Shown here: positions 17,690 through 24,548 of the stretch, one piece after another
Layout of the letters: each line of letters begins with the position of its first letter
How positions within the stretch are numbered: the first letter of the stretch is position 1
Source of the DNA: a virus
Virus record (IMG/VR): IMGVR_UViG_3300025736_000071
Location: 1 to 38,890 of that record
Reading direction: 5' to 3' (one strand)
Length of the DNA: 38,890 nt
Notes under the pieces: model-generated
Told to the model about the DNA's origin: nothing
Databases searched by the model: none
What the model saw: only the letters and a program-made list of their open reading frames with translations
Position numbers and translations under genes: made by a program

Positions 17690-18250
17690 CTATACCCCAA
17701 TAACTTGGTAGTAAAAATTACGAGTACCACCTGCGGTATTTGTATTAAGAACGTTAATATCGTCTTCATCAAAACTTGTTACATAAAAAGGCAGAGCCAT
17801 TCCAGCAGCACCATCTAAAGTAATTTGCGCTGAATACGCTGTTGTCATTGTTATTGTTGTATCATACGTAGCAGTTCCTGCAGAATCAGCATCAACGGTT
17901 CCTTTGCCCCATTTGATTATTATTCCTGATGGAAGTATGGCACAACCAGTTTCAGCTTTTTTAGATGCTGTTACTTCAACTTCAGTTCCATCACTTTCTG
18001 GACGATAGTAAAGAGCTGGATCACCGGCAGCATTATCTTTACTGTATAAAGCTACTTCGTTTGCGGCAGTAGTTGGAGCTGCTGCTTGTTTAACTAATGT
18101 GACATAAATGTGTTTACCTTGATTACCCGCATTAAAGTCTTCGTGGTTTATTTCAAGATATGTTTTAAGTTCTGAAAAGTTAGCTAAAATTTGTGGTTGT
18201 GATGTTGCGCCCGAATCTGTTGGTTGTGGAATAGCGTCATTATATGCCAT
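17690..18250 (-). CDS. Tail fibre with gp53-like C-terminal domain
   Basis: 186 aa. N-terminus MAYNDAIPQPTDSG followed by SQPQILANFSELKTYLEINH and NQGKHIYVTL; then EVALYSKD and LYYRPESDGTE; C-terminal half LPSGIIIKWGKGT ... NFYYQVIG. This order (NF helix, QGKH, ALYSK, PSGIIIKWG, YxxIG) is found in many short phage tail fibres ending in a gp53-like trimerisation domain. It overlaps nothing and is followed at 12 bases by the tail hub, so it may attach to the hub. Full-length and intact. Confidence 0.75.
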   Translation of the reverse strand: MAYNDAIPQPTDSGATSQPQILANFSELKTYLEINHEDFNAGNQGKHIYVTLVKQAAAPTTAANEVALYSKDNAAGDPALYYRPESDGTEVEVTASKKAETGCAILPSGIIIKWGKGTVDADSAGTATYDTTITMTTAYSAQITLDGAAGMALPFYVTSFDEDDINVLNTNTAGGTRNFYYQVIGV

Positions 18251-18260
18251 TGATACACCT

Positions 18261-18446
18261 TTATTTAAACTGATTTATATCTTCTTTATCTATAAAATCT
18301 ACCGCTATAAAACTGTTATCAAATTGTTTATTAAAACAGTATGGCAATATCATGAAACTCGTAGCCATGATTGCTACAAAAAGTATTGTGTACATGATTA
18401 CGAAAATAATATCTTTATAGTTTATATTTATCATGATACGCGCCAT
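18261..18446 (-). CDS. Small membrane protein overlapping the previous gene
   Basis: 61 aa, or 57 aa if translation starts at the second ATG (18434). A single long hydrophobic segment at residues about 12-36 (IIFVIMYTILFVAIMATSFM), then a short acidic tail (DFIDKEDINQFK). Its 5' end overlaps the 3' end of another small membrane-protein gene (18415-18573) in a different frame. Small overlapping membrane proteins in a late operon are often lysis functions such as holins or antiholins; that is inference. No strong ribosome site is visible, so it may depend on translational coupling. Confidence 0.5.
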   Translation of the reverse strand: MARIMININYKDIIFVIMYTILFVAIMATSFMILPYCFNKQFDNSFIAVDFIDKEDINQFK

Positions 18447-18573
18447 TCCATGTTTTATTTGATTTCCGTATCTTTTTCACTGACTTTATCGTGTAGCGCA
18501 AGAACATTAATTTAAATAGTATGACTCCTAAGACCACACAATAAAGTGAAAACTGCTGATCAAAATAGTCCAT
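18415..18573 (-). CDS. Small single-pass membrane protein, overlaps both neighbours
   Basis: 52 aa. ATG at 18573 lies inside the 3' end of the adaptor gene and has AGGAG 9 bases upstream. N-terminal MDYFDQQF, then a membrane segment YCVVLGVILFKLMFL (residues about 11-25), then a strongly basic tail (TIKSVKKIRKSNKTW). It overlaps the adaptor gene by 14 bases and the next membrane-protein gene by 32 bases. Membrane segment plus positive tail is compatible with a small holin or regulator of one. The gene is short and easily missed. Confidence 0.55.
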   Translation of the reverse strand: MDYFDQQFSLYCVVLGVILFKLMFLRYTIKSVKKIRKSNKTWNGAYHDKYKL

Positions 18574-19591
18574 TGTCACTTACTCCTGGAATTATTTGGC
18601 CTGCATAAATTGTTGCCGCTCGTTGAGTAGAATCTTGTATTAATGTTCTTGCTAATACCAACATTTCTTGCTTTTTAAATTCTGGTAAAATTGCTTGTAT
18701 GCTATCTGTATCCATACGATCTTCGAATACTTTCTTTGATGCACCATATGCAATATATTGCCACCACTGTGAAAGTAACGGTGCATCATCTGGATCAGAT
18801 AAAATATCTAATGGTCGTGCTGCAACTTGTACATCAACCCGATATGATTTATCAGGAACAGGTCGCATTTCGAATTTATTATCGTAATAAAATATACCTG
18901 AAGGTTTGGATACACTTATTGGGACAACTGATGCTTCAATTTTTTCTCCAGTTGCTGGAGCTGAAGGGAATGTAAATGAGTACACTCCTGTAACATAATC
19001 AATGGTTCCAAGGCTTGCTGTAGTACCAGGAATATATAACCCACCTGTTTTGGTAGGATTTCCTGTAACGCCGCTTATAATGGGACTATCCACTAACACA
19101 ATTCCTGCATCGTTTGAATCAATCGACGTAAACGTAACATGGTTTTGTAATAATGGCTTACTAGATAGCGTTCCAGAGAATTCTGTTGTTACTCCATCTC
19201 CAGTTGAACCTGTTGCAAGTGTGTAATTAGTTTTTGGATATGCTGCATAAAACTGCTCAACATTTTGAGCAAAAAATGATTCATAGCCTGAAATATAAAT
19301 AGGTCCGTAAACATTAGTGTATTTATTTTTAAAATTGTATAAAGGGTCGTCACTGTTTACGGTATTGTTTTCGTACGTAGAAATGTATGGTTGTGTATAA
19401 AAAGTTAAAGTCTTACATAAACTAAATACACGAAGATTTTCTGGGAAATCGTAAAGCACAAATGTATTAATATAATTATCTAAATCATTATTGCTGAGTT
19501 GTGCTGTTGATAAGCTTCTAGTTAGTCTTCTTACTTTTGTACGTATTTGTGCAAGTGTGGAGTAGGAAGAATCAGGTGCTGGAATGGCCAT
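18560..19591 (-). CDS. Head-tail adaptor protein
   Basis: 343 aa. The N-terminus (ASTYSTLAQIRTKVRRL-like start, then LDNYINTFVLYDFPENL) and the C-terminal helical part (LSQWWQYIAYGASKKVFEDR, then FKKQEMLVLARTLIQD) match the pattern of podovirus connector/adaptor proteins that sit below the portal. A central insertion of about 100 residues (YTLATGSTGDGVTTEFSG to SFTFPSAPATGEKIEAS) is beta-rich. The gene ends at TGA, one of only a few such stops here. Its position between capsid-side and tail-side genes supports the call. Confidence 0.7.
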   Translation of the reverse strand: MAIPAPDSSYSTLAQIRTKVRRLTRSLSTAQLSNNDLDNYINTFVLYDFPENLRVFSLCKTLTFYTQPYISTYENNTVNSDDPLYNFKNKYTNVYGPIYISGYESFFAQNVEQFYAAYPKTNYTLATGSTGDGVTTEFSGTLSSKPLLQNHVTFTSIDSNDAGIVLVDSPIISGVTGNPTKTGGLYIPGTTASLGTIDYVTGVYSFTFPSAPATGEKIEASVVPISVSKPSGIFYYDNKFEMRPVPDKSYRVDVQVAARPLDILSDPDDAPLLSQWWQYIAYGASKKVFEDRMDTDSIQAILPEFKKQEMLVLARTLIQDSTQRAATIYAGQIIPGVSDNGLF

Positions 19592-19604
19592 TTCAATCTC
19601 CTAA

Positions 19605-19961
19605 TTAATTTGCGTTATGGGTTGCCGCACTTAACATATCGTTTGCTTCTCCTACGGGCACCACTTGTGCACACGTATTCTGATAATATGCAGGAGAAAC
19701 CGGTATGCTAAAAGCATCAAATGCAGACGCATCAACGGGTAACGTGAATGTGTCTGTACCTGTTACCGTTATTTCTCCAACAAACTTATCTATCTGTTGC
19801 ATGCCAACATCTACAGGTATACGCAATCGAACAATAGTTCCCGATTCATAGTCATGATCAAATGTTGTTGTAACAACTACAGGATGAGTTTGAGTAATTG
19901 CTGAAATAATTCTCATCGCGGGTTGAAACGTAGGATCTTCGCTTGCATAACATGTCGACAT
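19605..19961 (-). CDS. Virion beta-domain protein, homologous to the end of the 321-aa protein
   Basis: 118 aa. Its core (RIISAITQTHPVVVTTT, DHDYESGTIVRLRIP, MQQIDKFVGEITVTG, VDASAFDAFSIP, VVPVGEA) lines up segment by segment with the C-terminal part of the 321-aa protein encoded two genes upstream (RSISKITQ, AHGYTVGQKVRIKVP, MIEMNDELVTITAI, VDSTGFTAFAFP, VIPVGEA). A related module is inserted in the tail hub. The fold resembles the small beta-domain often annotated in databases as E1-FCCH-like in phage tail proteins. Role inferred: structural, possibly a connector or decoration element. Confidence 0.7.
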   Translation of the reverse strand: MSTCYASEDPTFQPAMRIISAITQTHPVVVTTTFDHDYESGTIVRLRIPVDVGMQQIDKFVGEITVTGTDTFTLPVDASAFDAFSIPVSPAYYQNTCAQVVPVGEANDMLSAATHNAN

Positions 19962-19977
19962 CGCACCTCCTTACAGA

Positions 19978-20400
19978 CTAAAGATTTTTAACAGTTATAA
20001 TCTGTTTATCACCGTGTTCGAATTCATCTACATCAACAAATTCTAAACTTTGGAATGCAAATCTTCTAACCTTTTGTCCGATTAGTTGTGATGTTTTGCC
20101 ATTTTCGTCTTGTGTATACTTATGAATTGGATACCAGCCATTTTTATTTAAATGTTTAGCTACTCCAAGAGGAATGGTACGTATTTCACCATCAAGAAAC
20201 TTATACGTTTTAACTGGTTCTGGTTTATATTTCTTATATACAAACTCAAGTTGTCCACCAGGAACTTCAAAGTTTCTAAATATACCCTTAACAGGTACAG
20301 CATCTTTTTTTCTTTGGTATTCAAGATTCTTACTTAAATCTTCTTTTACAATTTGCTTTGTTGCTTTGCTTGCGGTGTTTGCTTCGCTCATTTCTATCAT
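19978..20400 (-). CDS. Small virion-module protein, 140 aa
   Basis: 140 aa; the ATG at 20400 is 6 bases after AAGGAG. Basic N-terminus (KATKQIVKEDLSKNLEYQRKK), then GIFRNFEVPGGQLEFVYKKY, PLGVAKHLNKNGWYPIHKY and a C-terminus KVRRFAFQSLEFVDVDEF. It looks like a compact alpha/beta protein. It lies between two beta-domain virion proteins in the head-to-tail part of the operon. I know of similar small proteins in the same place in other phages but no assigned function. Likely part of the virion or its assembly. Confidence 0.65.
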   Translation of the reverse strand: MIEMSEANTASKATKQIVKEDLSKNLEYQRKKDAVPVKGIFRNFEVPGGQLEFVYKKYKPEPVKTYKFLDGEIRTIPLGVAKHLNKNGWYPIHKYTQDENGKTSQLIGQKVRRFAFQSLEFVDVDEFEHGDKQIITVKNL

Positions 20401-20461
20401 CTATTCTCCTTTTTGGTTGTTTTTCAAGGTAACTTTCATACCTTCATGGTCATAAATCAAG

Positions 20462-20489
20462 GTAAGGGGAAGGAAAACCTCCCCCTTAC
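20462..20489 (-). terminator. Hairpin after the 321-aa virion gene, weak terminator
   Basis: GTAAGGGGAAGG and CCTCCCCCTTAC form a 12-base stem with one mismatch and loop AAAA, 7 bases past the stop at 20496. The T-run after it on the minus strand is poor, so partial termination or an mRNA end-protecting role after the abundant capsid genes is more likely than complete termination. Confidence 0.6.
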
Positions 20490-20495
20490 GAACGA

Positions 20496-21461
20496 TTATA
20501 AGTTAGATGATTTACCAGCTGTCCAGAAAATTACATCGCTTGTGGAACCTGCAGGGCTCAATACGCCTGTTGCAAGAATCATACCGATATAGCCTCTGTT
20601 TTCTGTTGCATCATCAAGCAAGTTTGCGTAATCACTTGTTGCTGCTTCACCTACTGGAATGACAAGTGCTTGGCTAAATCCAACTGCGCCAATGGCGGTA
20701 AGTGGGAATGCAAACGCTGTAAATCCTGTAGAATCAACATTAACTGTGATTGTTCCAGCTGTGATTGCTGTAATTGTTACAAGTTCGTCGTTCATTTCAA
20801 TCATGCCAAATGCTGATGGTACTTTGATACGTACTTTTTGGCCAACTGTGTAGCCATGAGCAACGGTCATTGTAATAACAGCGCTTGCTGCTTGTGTGAT
20901 TTTCGAAATTGAACGATGTCTTGGATAGAACTGAGGATTGTAAGCGATCTTTCTAATCGACCCAGTTGTACCCGCAACGATTTGGTCCATATAATCAAGT
21001 GAGAAGTCTGTTCCGCTAAAGGTATTGTTACCAATAGTGAAATCATAACCACCCAATTGTTGTGCGCCTGTTACGTCGATAAAGCGAACAACGTCACCAA
21101 CTTGCAATAATGCTGTTGATGCAATTGTTGCTACAGGAATTGCAGCCGCCGAAACGTCTGTAAGTGTTGCATCAATTGCGCCAACTGGACTATCAGAAGT
21201 ATCAATAAGCGTGAAACCAGCATGAGCTGCGATTGAATCGATAGCTAATGTTTGGTCTGCGGCTGGATGATAATAAACTAAACCAAGTCCAGCTGCCATT
21301 CCACGCTGCCAATAGTACTCTGTACCATGGTTTTGTGTTCCTGCGTCTGCTTCTGTGTAGTTTATAACGCGCATCCAGTCAATATCGGATCTTAATTTTA
21401 AGGTAACAGGTGAACCCGTACCTACAAATGTACCCGATTGTACGATTGTATTTTCTGCCAT
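20496..21461 (-). CDS. 321-aa virion protein next to the major capsid gene
   Basis: 321 aa directly after the major capsid gene (12-base gap). The N-terminal half (IVQSGTFVGTGSPVTLKL, DIDWMRVINYTEAD, YYWQRGMAAGLGLVYYHP) is beta-rich; residues about 185-290 are the beta-module also seen in the 118-aa protein at 19605 and in the tail hub. No hydrophobic segment. Its position right behind the capsid gene and before a weak terminator suggests a product made in quantity: a minor capsid, head-decoration or major tail-surface protein. Not recognised further. Confidence 0.65.
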   Translation of the reverse strand: MAENTIVQSGTFVGTGSPVTLKLRSDIDWMRVINYTEADAGTQNHGTEYYWQRGMAAGLGLVYYHPAADQTLAIDSIAAHAGFTLIDTSDSPVGAIDATLTDVSAAAIPVATIASTALLQVGDVVRFIDVTGAQQLGGYDFTIGNNTFSGTDFSLDYMDQIVAGTTGSIRKIAYNPQFYPRHRSISKITQAASAVITMTVAHGYTVGQKVRIKVPSAFGMIEMNDELVTITAITAGTITVNVDSTGFTAFAFPLTAIGAVGFSQALVIPVGEAATSDYANLLDDATENRGYIGMILATGVLSPAGSTSDVIFWTAGKSSNL

Positions 21462-21473
21462 AATATTTCCTTA

Positions 21474-22424
21474 CTACGCTAATGTCGCACGAAGATTTGT
21501 TATCCACAGATCATTGGTAATTCGAGGAGCGGCCGCGAATTTGTAACCAAGTGTTGCGTTTTGAGCAAGAGGTCCACCTGCAATTGATGGTGGTCGATAG
21601 ATATATTGTGCGCTATATCCGTCTTGTTCGATCATTGCGTATGCTTCCATACCTGTTACGAAGACGTTCATGACATCTGCACCAAGATTGGATGCATTTG
21701 GTGAAATTGAACCAACAGATGACAAGAAGAAACGTACGTTTCCAATTGCGCCCCATTCACTTTCAAGCCCTTGACTTGCTGAAGGATATTGGTTTTTATG
21801 AATGAAACCAGTTACTTCATCAAGGTTACCAATAAGTTCAGTTGAACCCATTGCTATGTACGAATCGCGAGTTGGTGCGGTACCAAACTTATTTTGCGCT
21901 TCAATATTGCTAATAATTGTACGAGCATTGCTATTTTTCAATGCGCGAACAACTGTATCAACATCAGAACGTGTAATTTGTGTTGGGTTGTCACCGTTTG
22001 TACCACCTGTACAGTTAATAAACGATGCTGTTGATGCCAACATATCTCTTGTTAGTTCATCTTCAGTTTGACGTAACGATACGCCAAGACGATCTGTTAA
22101 TTCATTAAGAACAGGATCTTGGTTTTGTAATGTTACTTGTTCGTTGATATTGAGCCATGTTCCATAAAATGAAATCTTAGCATCAATATCTACAGCTGAA
22201 GGTGTTTGAGAAGGAGGCGTTGCCCCTGAATTTCCCAAAGGTACCATAGCGGTATCTAGGGCGTTATATCGTCTCATTCTGAGCGTTGTTCCACCGTTTT
22301 TAGGCATCATTTTTTTCATTGCCGTAAAACCATGAATCAAATCAGGTGTTGGTACAGACAAAAGCTTCAACGAGAAACTTTGTTGTACTGGTGCTGGCAT
22401 AATAGTTGTTGTTGTAAGTGCCAT
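21474..22424 (-). CDS. Major capsid protein, N4-gp56 type
   Basis: 316 aa. It shows the pattern of the N4-gp56 family: an N-terminal LLSVPTPDLIHGFTAM, KMMPKNGGTTLRMRRYNALD, ISFYGTWLNINEQVTLQNQD, LRQTEDELTRDML, the central FGTAPTRDSYIAMGS, and a late GYKFAAAPRITNDLWI. The full length is normal for this HK97-fold family. Shine-Dalgarno AGGAATTATT. It has its own promoter and a structured leader of about 130 bases (22425-22558), separating it from the scaffold unit, which fits the need for very high expression. Many copies form the icosahedral head. Confidence 0.87.
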   Translation of the reverse strand: MALTTTTIMPAPVQQSFSLKLLSVPTPDLIHGFTAMKKMMPKNGGTTLRMRRYNALDTAMVPLGNSGATPPSQTPSAVDIDAKISFYGTWLNINEQVTLQNQDPVLNELTDRLGVSLRQTEDELTRDMLASTASFINCTGGTNGDNPTQITRSDVDTVVRALKNSNARTIISNIEAQNKFGTAPTRDSYIAMGSTELIGNLDEVTGFIHKNQYPSASQGLESEWGAIGNVRFFLSSVGSISPNASNLGADVMNVFVTGMEAYAMIEQDGYSAQYIYRPPSIAGGPLAQNATLGYKFAAAPRITNDLWITNLRATLA

Positions 22425-22558
22425 AATAATTCCTATAAATGTGTTAAAGATTCACACAGTTACGTTGACGAAGCGTTCGTACGTCGTGGAATTGAGTTGC
22501 CGAAACTCTATACGACACGGGAATGGTTTGAAGGCGCGACCCTTCGATACGCACTATC
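22425..22558 (-). promoter_or_regulatory. Structured 5' leader of the major capsid mRNA
   Basis: No gene. Read on the minus strand it holds three short hairpins, GAAGG/CCTTC with loop GTCGCG, GAGTT/AACTC with loop TCGGC, and ACGAA/TTCGT with loop CGC, followed by AACACATTTATAGGAATT and the ATG. The segment is richer in G and C than its surroundings. It probably stabilises the abundant capsid mRNA or controls its translation. Confidence 0.5.
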
Positions 22559-22588
22559 AGTATAATGCAGAGACTTTAAGATTCACAA
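22559..22588 (-). promoter_or_regulatory. Promoter of the major capsid unit
   Basis: On the minus strand TTGTGA (22583-22588), 18 bases, TATACT (22559-22564), a good sigma70-like match. It lies downstream of the scaffold terminator and upstream of the capsid gene, so the capsid unit can be transcribed separately from the portal-scaffold unit. Confidence 0.65.
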
Positions 22589-22616
22589 TAAAAAATAATT
22601 GTTTGTCATTTTATGT

Positions 22617-22731
22617 TACGAGCTCGTAGATACTTCACCAGCTTTTCGTAGGGGAAAGTGTTATCACATACTGGAGCTCCGTTTTAAGTTTGTATTGAAT
22701 TCTAGGCATTAATTTACTTGCGAGCTCGCAA
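22617..22731. repeat. Three palindromes with a GAGCTC core upstream of the capsid promoter
   Basis: TACGAGCTCGTA (22617-22628), GGAGCTCC (22673-22680) and TTGCGAGCTCGCAA (22718-22731). The cores start at 22620, 22674 and 22722, that is 54 and 48 bases apart, in a gene-free, otherwise AT-rich stretch just upstream of the capsid promoter. They could be binding sites for a dimeric late regulator. No other function is evident. Confidence 0.55.
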
Positions 22732-22741
22732 ACGAATGCAT

Positions 22742-22781
22742 AAAAAAACACAGCCCCTCGTTTGGCTTGAGAGGCTGTGTT
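22742..22781 (-). terminator. Terminator after the scaffold gene
   Basis: Stem AACACAGCC(c)CTC with GAGGCTGTGTT, followed on the minus strand by seven T. It lies 46 bases after the scaffold stop and ends (or partly ends) the portal-to-scaffold transcript. Confidence 0.9.
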
Positions 22782-22826
22782 ATAAATGAATAGTCGCGGT
22801 TAGTGGGCGACTTTAATTAAAGGCTA

Positions 22827-23588
22827 TTAATAGTTCTTGCGTGCTGCTTGCATTTCAGCATATAACTGTGCTTTTAGTTCTGGAGTTAATCCATTCGCAA
22901 ATGCATTAGCATGTGACAATGGACTATTACCTTGTTGAGGTGACACAGTGGATACTGGTTTAGGTTTAGCCGCATTGCGCCGTACTATTTCACGTTCTTT
23001 TTCATGTGTATCTTCAACATGAATACCCAGTTTCTTAATTAAAGTATAGGCAGAAACAGCTTGGTTGTGCAAGTTCTTTGATGAACCAATTGTATTAGAA
23101 AGTTCTGGATATAATTCTTTAAGTGTTTGTAAGTTGTCTGGATTAACAACTTGTTCAAAGTCAGGATACTGTGCACGTATACGCGTTTCAACTAACTGTT
23201 CATTAAGCTTTTTAATCTTTTTATTAACCGAAGTATAATGTCGTCCTTCAACTAAATCATCAGCTGCAAGGGCAACCTCTTCTTCTTCTACATCTTCTTG
23301 ATATTGCTTGTGTTGTGGATCTTGTGGCTGATTCTTACGAAGGTACGCAAGCAGTTCATCGCGTTCTTTTTCAGCCTTAGCTTTTTCATCACGAAGTTTT
23401 TGGAAGTTGAGCTCTTTATTACTGACTTTAACAGGGCGTTCTTCAGGTTGCTCAACTGTTGAGTCAACTTCATCAACGTTTGAAGCTTCATCAAGTTGTT
23501 CAGCTAGTGTAGTTTCTTCTTGCTCTGTTTCTACGTTATTATCTTCGGTTGTTTCGATGTTGGCTTCTTCGTATTGTGTGCTTTCCAT
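22827..23588 (-). CDS. Scaffolding protein
   Basis: 253 aa, strongly acidic N-terminal third (ETEQEETTLAEQLDEA, VDEVDSTVEQPEERP), then a charged coiled coil (FQKLRDEKAKAEKERDELL), a middle acidic patch (QEDVEEEEVALAADDL) and a basic/polar C-terminus (NAAKPKP, LKAQLYAEMQAARKNY) that could contact the capsid protein. Low aromatic content, predicted helices, position directly before the capsid gene and after the portal: all are typical of a phage scaffolding protein that guides prohead assembly and leaves before DNA packaging. Start ATG at 23588 has AAAAAAGGAG upstream. No protease motif was seen. Confidence 0.8.
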   Translation of the reverse strand: MESTQYEEANIETTEDNNVETEQEETTLAEQLDEASNVDEVDSTVEQPEERPVKVSNKELNFQKLRDEKAKAEKERDELLAYLRKNQPQDPQHKQYQEDVEEEEVALAADDLVEGRHYTSVNKKIKKLNEQLVETRIRAQYPDFEQVVNPDNLQTLKELYPELSNTIGSSKNLHNQAVSAYTLIKKLGIHVEDTHEKEREIVRRNAAKPKPVSTVSPQQGNSPLSHANAFANGLTPELKAQLYAEMQAARKNY

Positions 23589-24097
23589 AAATCTCCTTTT
23601 TTGGTAAATAGATAGTCTAAAGACTCTTCTCCGTTTTCTTTCATTGCTAGTTTATCGTATGTTCCATCATAAAAATTAAGTGCGCTTGATAATGCTGCCC
23701 ACATATCACGAGGTACATCTTGTTTGTTGTTTATAAAGTAAAGACACCATGGTTTGCTTGGTATTGACCATAAGAATTCTAGTTCTCCGCTCTTATGATG
23801 ATATTTGTATACATTCTCATCAAAGTTGGGGGTTGGGCATGACTTACGAGCATAATAAAAAGTGCGTGTCATGTTTTCAAGCAGTTTTTCTTTTTTAAGC
23901 ATCGCAATTACATAAAAATCATTATGGTATGTAGCAGAATATGTACTTACACACTCTGCAACGTTCTTTTCATAGTCTTTATAGTTCAGTTCTGATTGTT
24001 CGCGTGGCGTAATGGCTTCGGCAGGCTTTTGTAGTAATTCATTAGATAGCTCACCAGCTGTTTTGGTTCTCTTCGGGTCTTTCTTCTGTGTTACCAT
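23531..24097 (-). CDS. Unknown 188-aa protein between portal and scaffold
   Basis: 188 aa from the ATG at 24097 (MVTQKKDPKRTKTAGELS). It has a basic N-terminus, then ITPREQSELNYKDYEKNVAE, HNDFYVIAMLKKEKLLENM, an aromatic-rich middle (FYYARKSCPTPNFDENVYKYHH, FLWSIPSKPWCLYF) and DMWAALSSALNFYDGTYDKL. Its 3' end overlaps the scaffold start by 58 bases and its 5' end overlaps the preceding small gene by 47 bases, unusually long overlaps that suggest translational coupling. Not recognised. Position suggests a head-assembly role. Confidence 0.65.
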   Translation of the reverse strand: MVTQKKDPKRTKTAGELSNELLQKPAEAITPREQSELNYKDYEKNVAECVSTYSATYHNDFYVIAMLKKEKLLENMTRTFYYARKSCPTPNFDENVYKYHHKSGELEFLWSIPSKPWCLYFINNKQDVPRDMWAALSSALNFYDGTYDKLAMKENGEESLDYLFTKKGDLWKAHNTKKPTSKQPKIIT

Positions 24098-24236
24098 ACT
24101 GCTCTTCTTTGGGTTTTTGACGCTTAACATGCTTTTTATAAGTTCCAGACGAATCGCTATCCGCAATAACTGGAATATTAAGAATTTCTACCGCTATTCT
24201 CTTAGTTTTTCCGTCTTTTCGTGGCATTACTGGCAT
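24051..24236 (-). CDS. Small basic/acidic protein in the head operon
   Basis: 61 aa from the ATG at 24236, 6 bases after AAAGGA. MPVMPRKDGKTKRIAVEIL opens the protein; the rest is charged and probably disordered (KKHVKRQKPKEEQYGNTEE). It ends at a TGA inside the next gene. A hairpin (24256-24298) lies just upstream. Function unknown; no membrane segment or motif. The ribosome site and tight packing between head genes support it as real. Confidence 0.55.
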   Translation of the reverse strand: MPVMPRKDGKTKRIAVEILNIPVIADSDSSGTYKKHVKRQKPKEEQYGNTEERPEENQNSW

Positions 24237-24255
24237 AGTGATTCCTTTAAAAATT

Positions 24256-24298
24256 GAGACTACCACGCAGCAATTAAAAACCACTACATGGCAGTCTC
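24256..24298 (-). other. Long intergenic hairpin in the head operon
   Basis: Read on the minus strand, GAGACTGCCATGTAG pairs with CTGCGTGGTAGTCTC (15 pairs including G-U), loop of 13 bases, followed by AATTTTTAAAGG. It separates two small genes after the portal. With only five T it is probably a partial terminator or an RNA-processing/stability element. Confidence 0.55.
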
Positions 24299-24304
24299 GT
24301 CTAA

Positions 24305-24490
24305 CTATTTATTAAGCGGTTTCATTTGACGTTTGATACCAGCTTTATCGCGGTTGATTTGATGATCAACTCCGCTCAATTTGTCGTCAATACCTTCTGG
24401 CATAATTGAACCATCTGTTGGAAATGGTTTCATTACCAATTCAGTAGGCATGTTTGCATGTTTGCCAGAGTAGAACTTTTTGCTTGCCAT
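24305..24490 (-). CDS. Small protein directly after the portal
   Basis: 61 aa from the ATG at 24490 (MASKKFYSGKHANMPTELVM), with AAAGG 7 bases upstream. The sequence continues PFPTDGSIMPEGIDDKLSGV and ends with a basic KRQMKPLNK. A longer frame upstream overlaps the portal and has no ribosome site. Soluble, no motif. Function unknown; small proteins of this size after the portal may help head assembly. Confidence 0.6.
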   Translation of the reverse strand: MASKKFYSGKHANMPTELVMKPFPTDGSIMPEGIDDKLSGVDHQINRDKAGIKRQMKPLNK

Positions 24491-24548
24491 GTGTGGCCTT
24501 TCTTTGGAAACTGCGAAGATATTTCTCCGCAAGGTTAATAATATACCT

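Noticed and set aside
17680-17772. N-terminal extension of the tail hub with a hydrophobic segment
   Set aside because: It overlaps the preceding fibre gene, has no ribosome site, and the ATG at 17679 has AAAGGA and begins a typical hub N-terminus.
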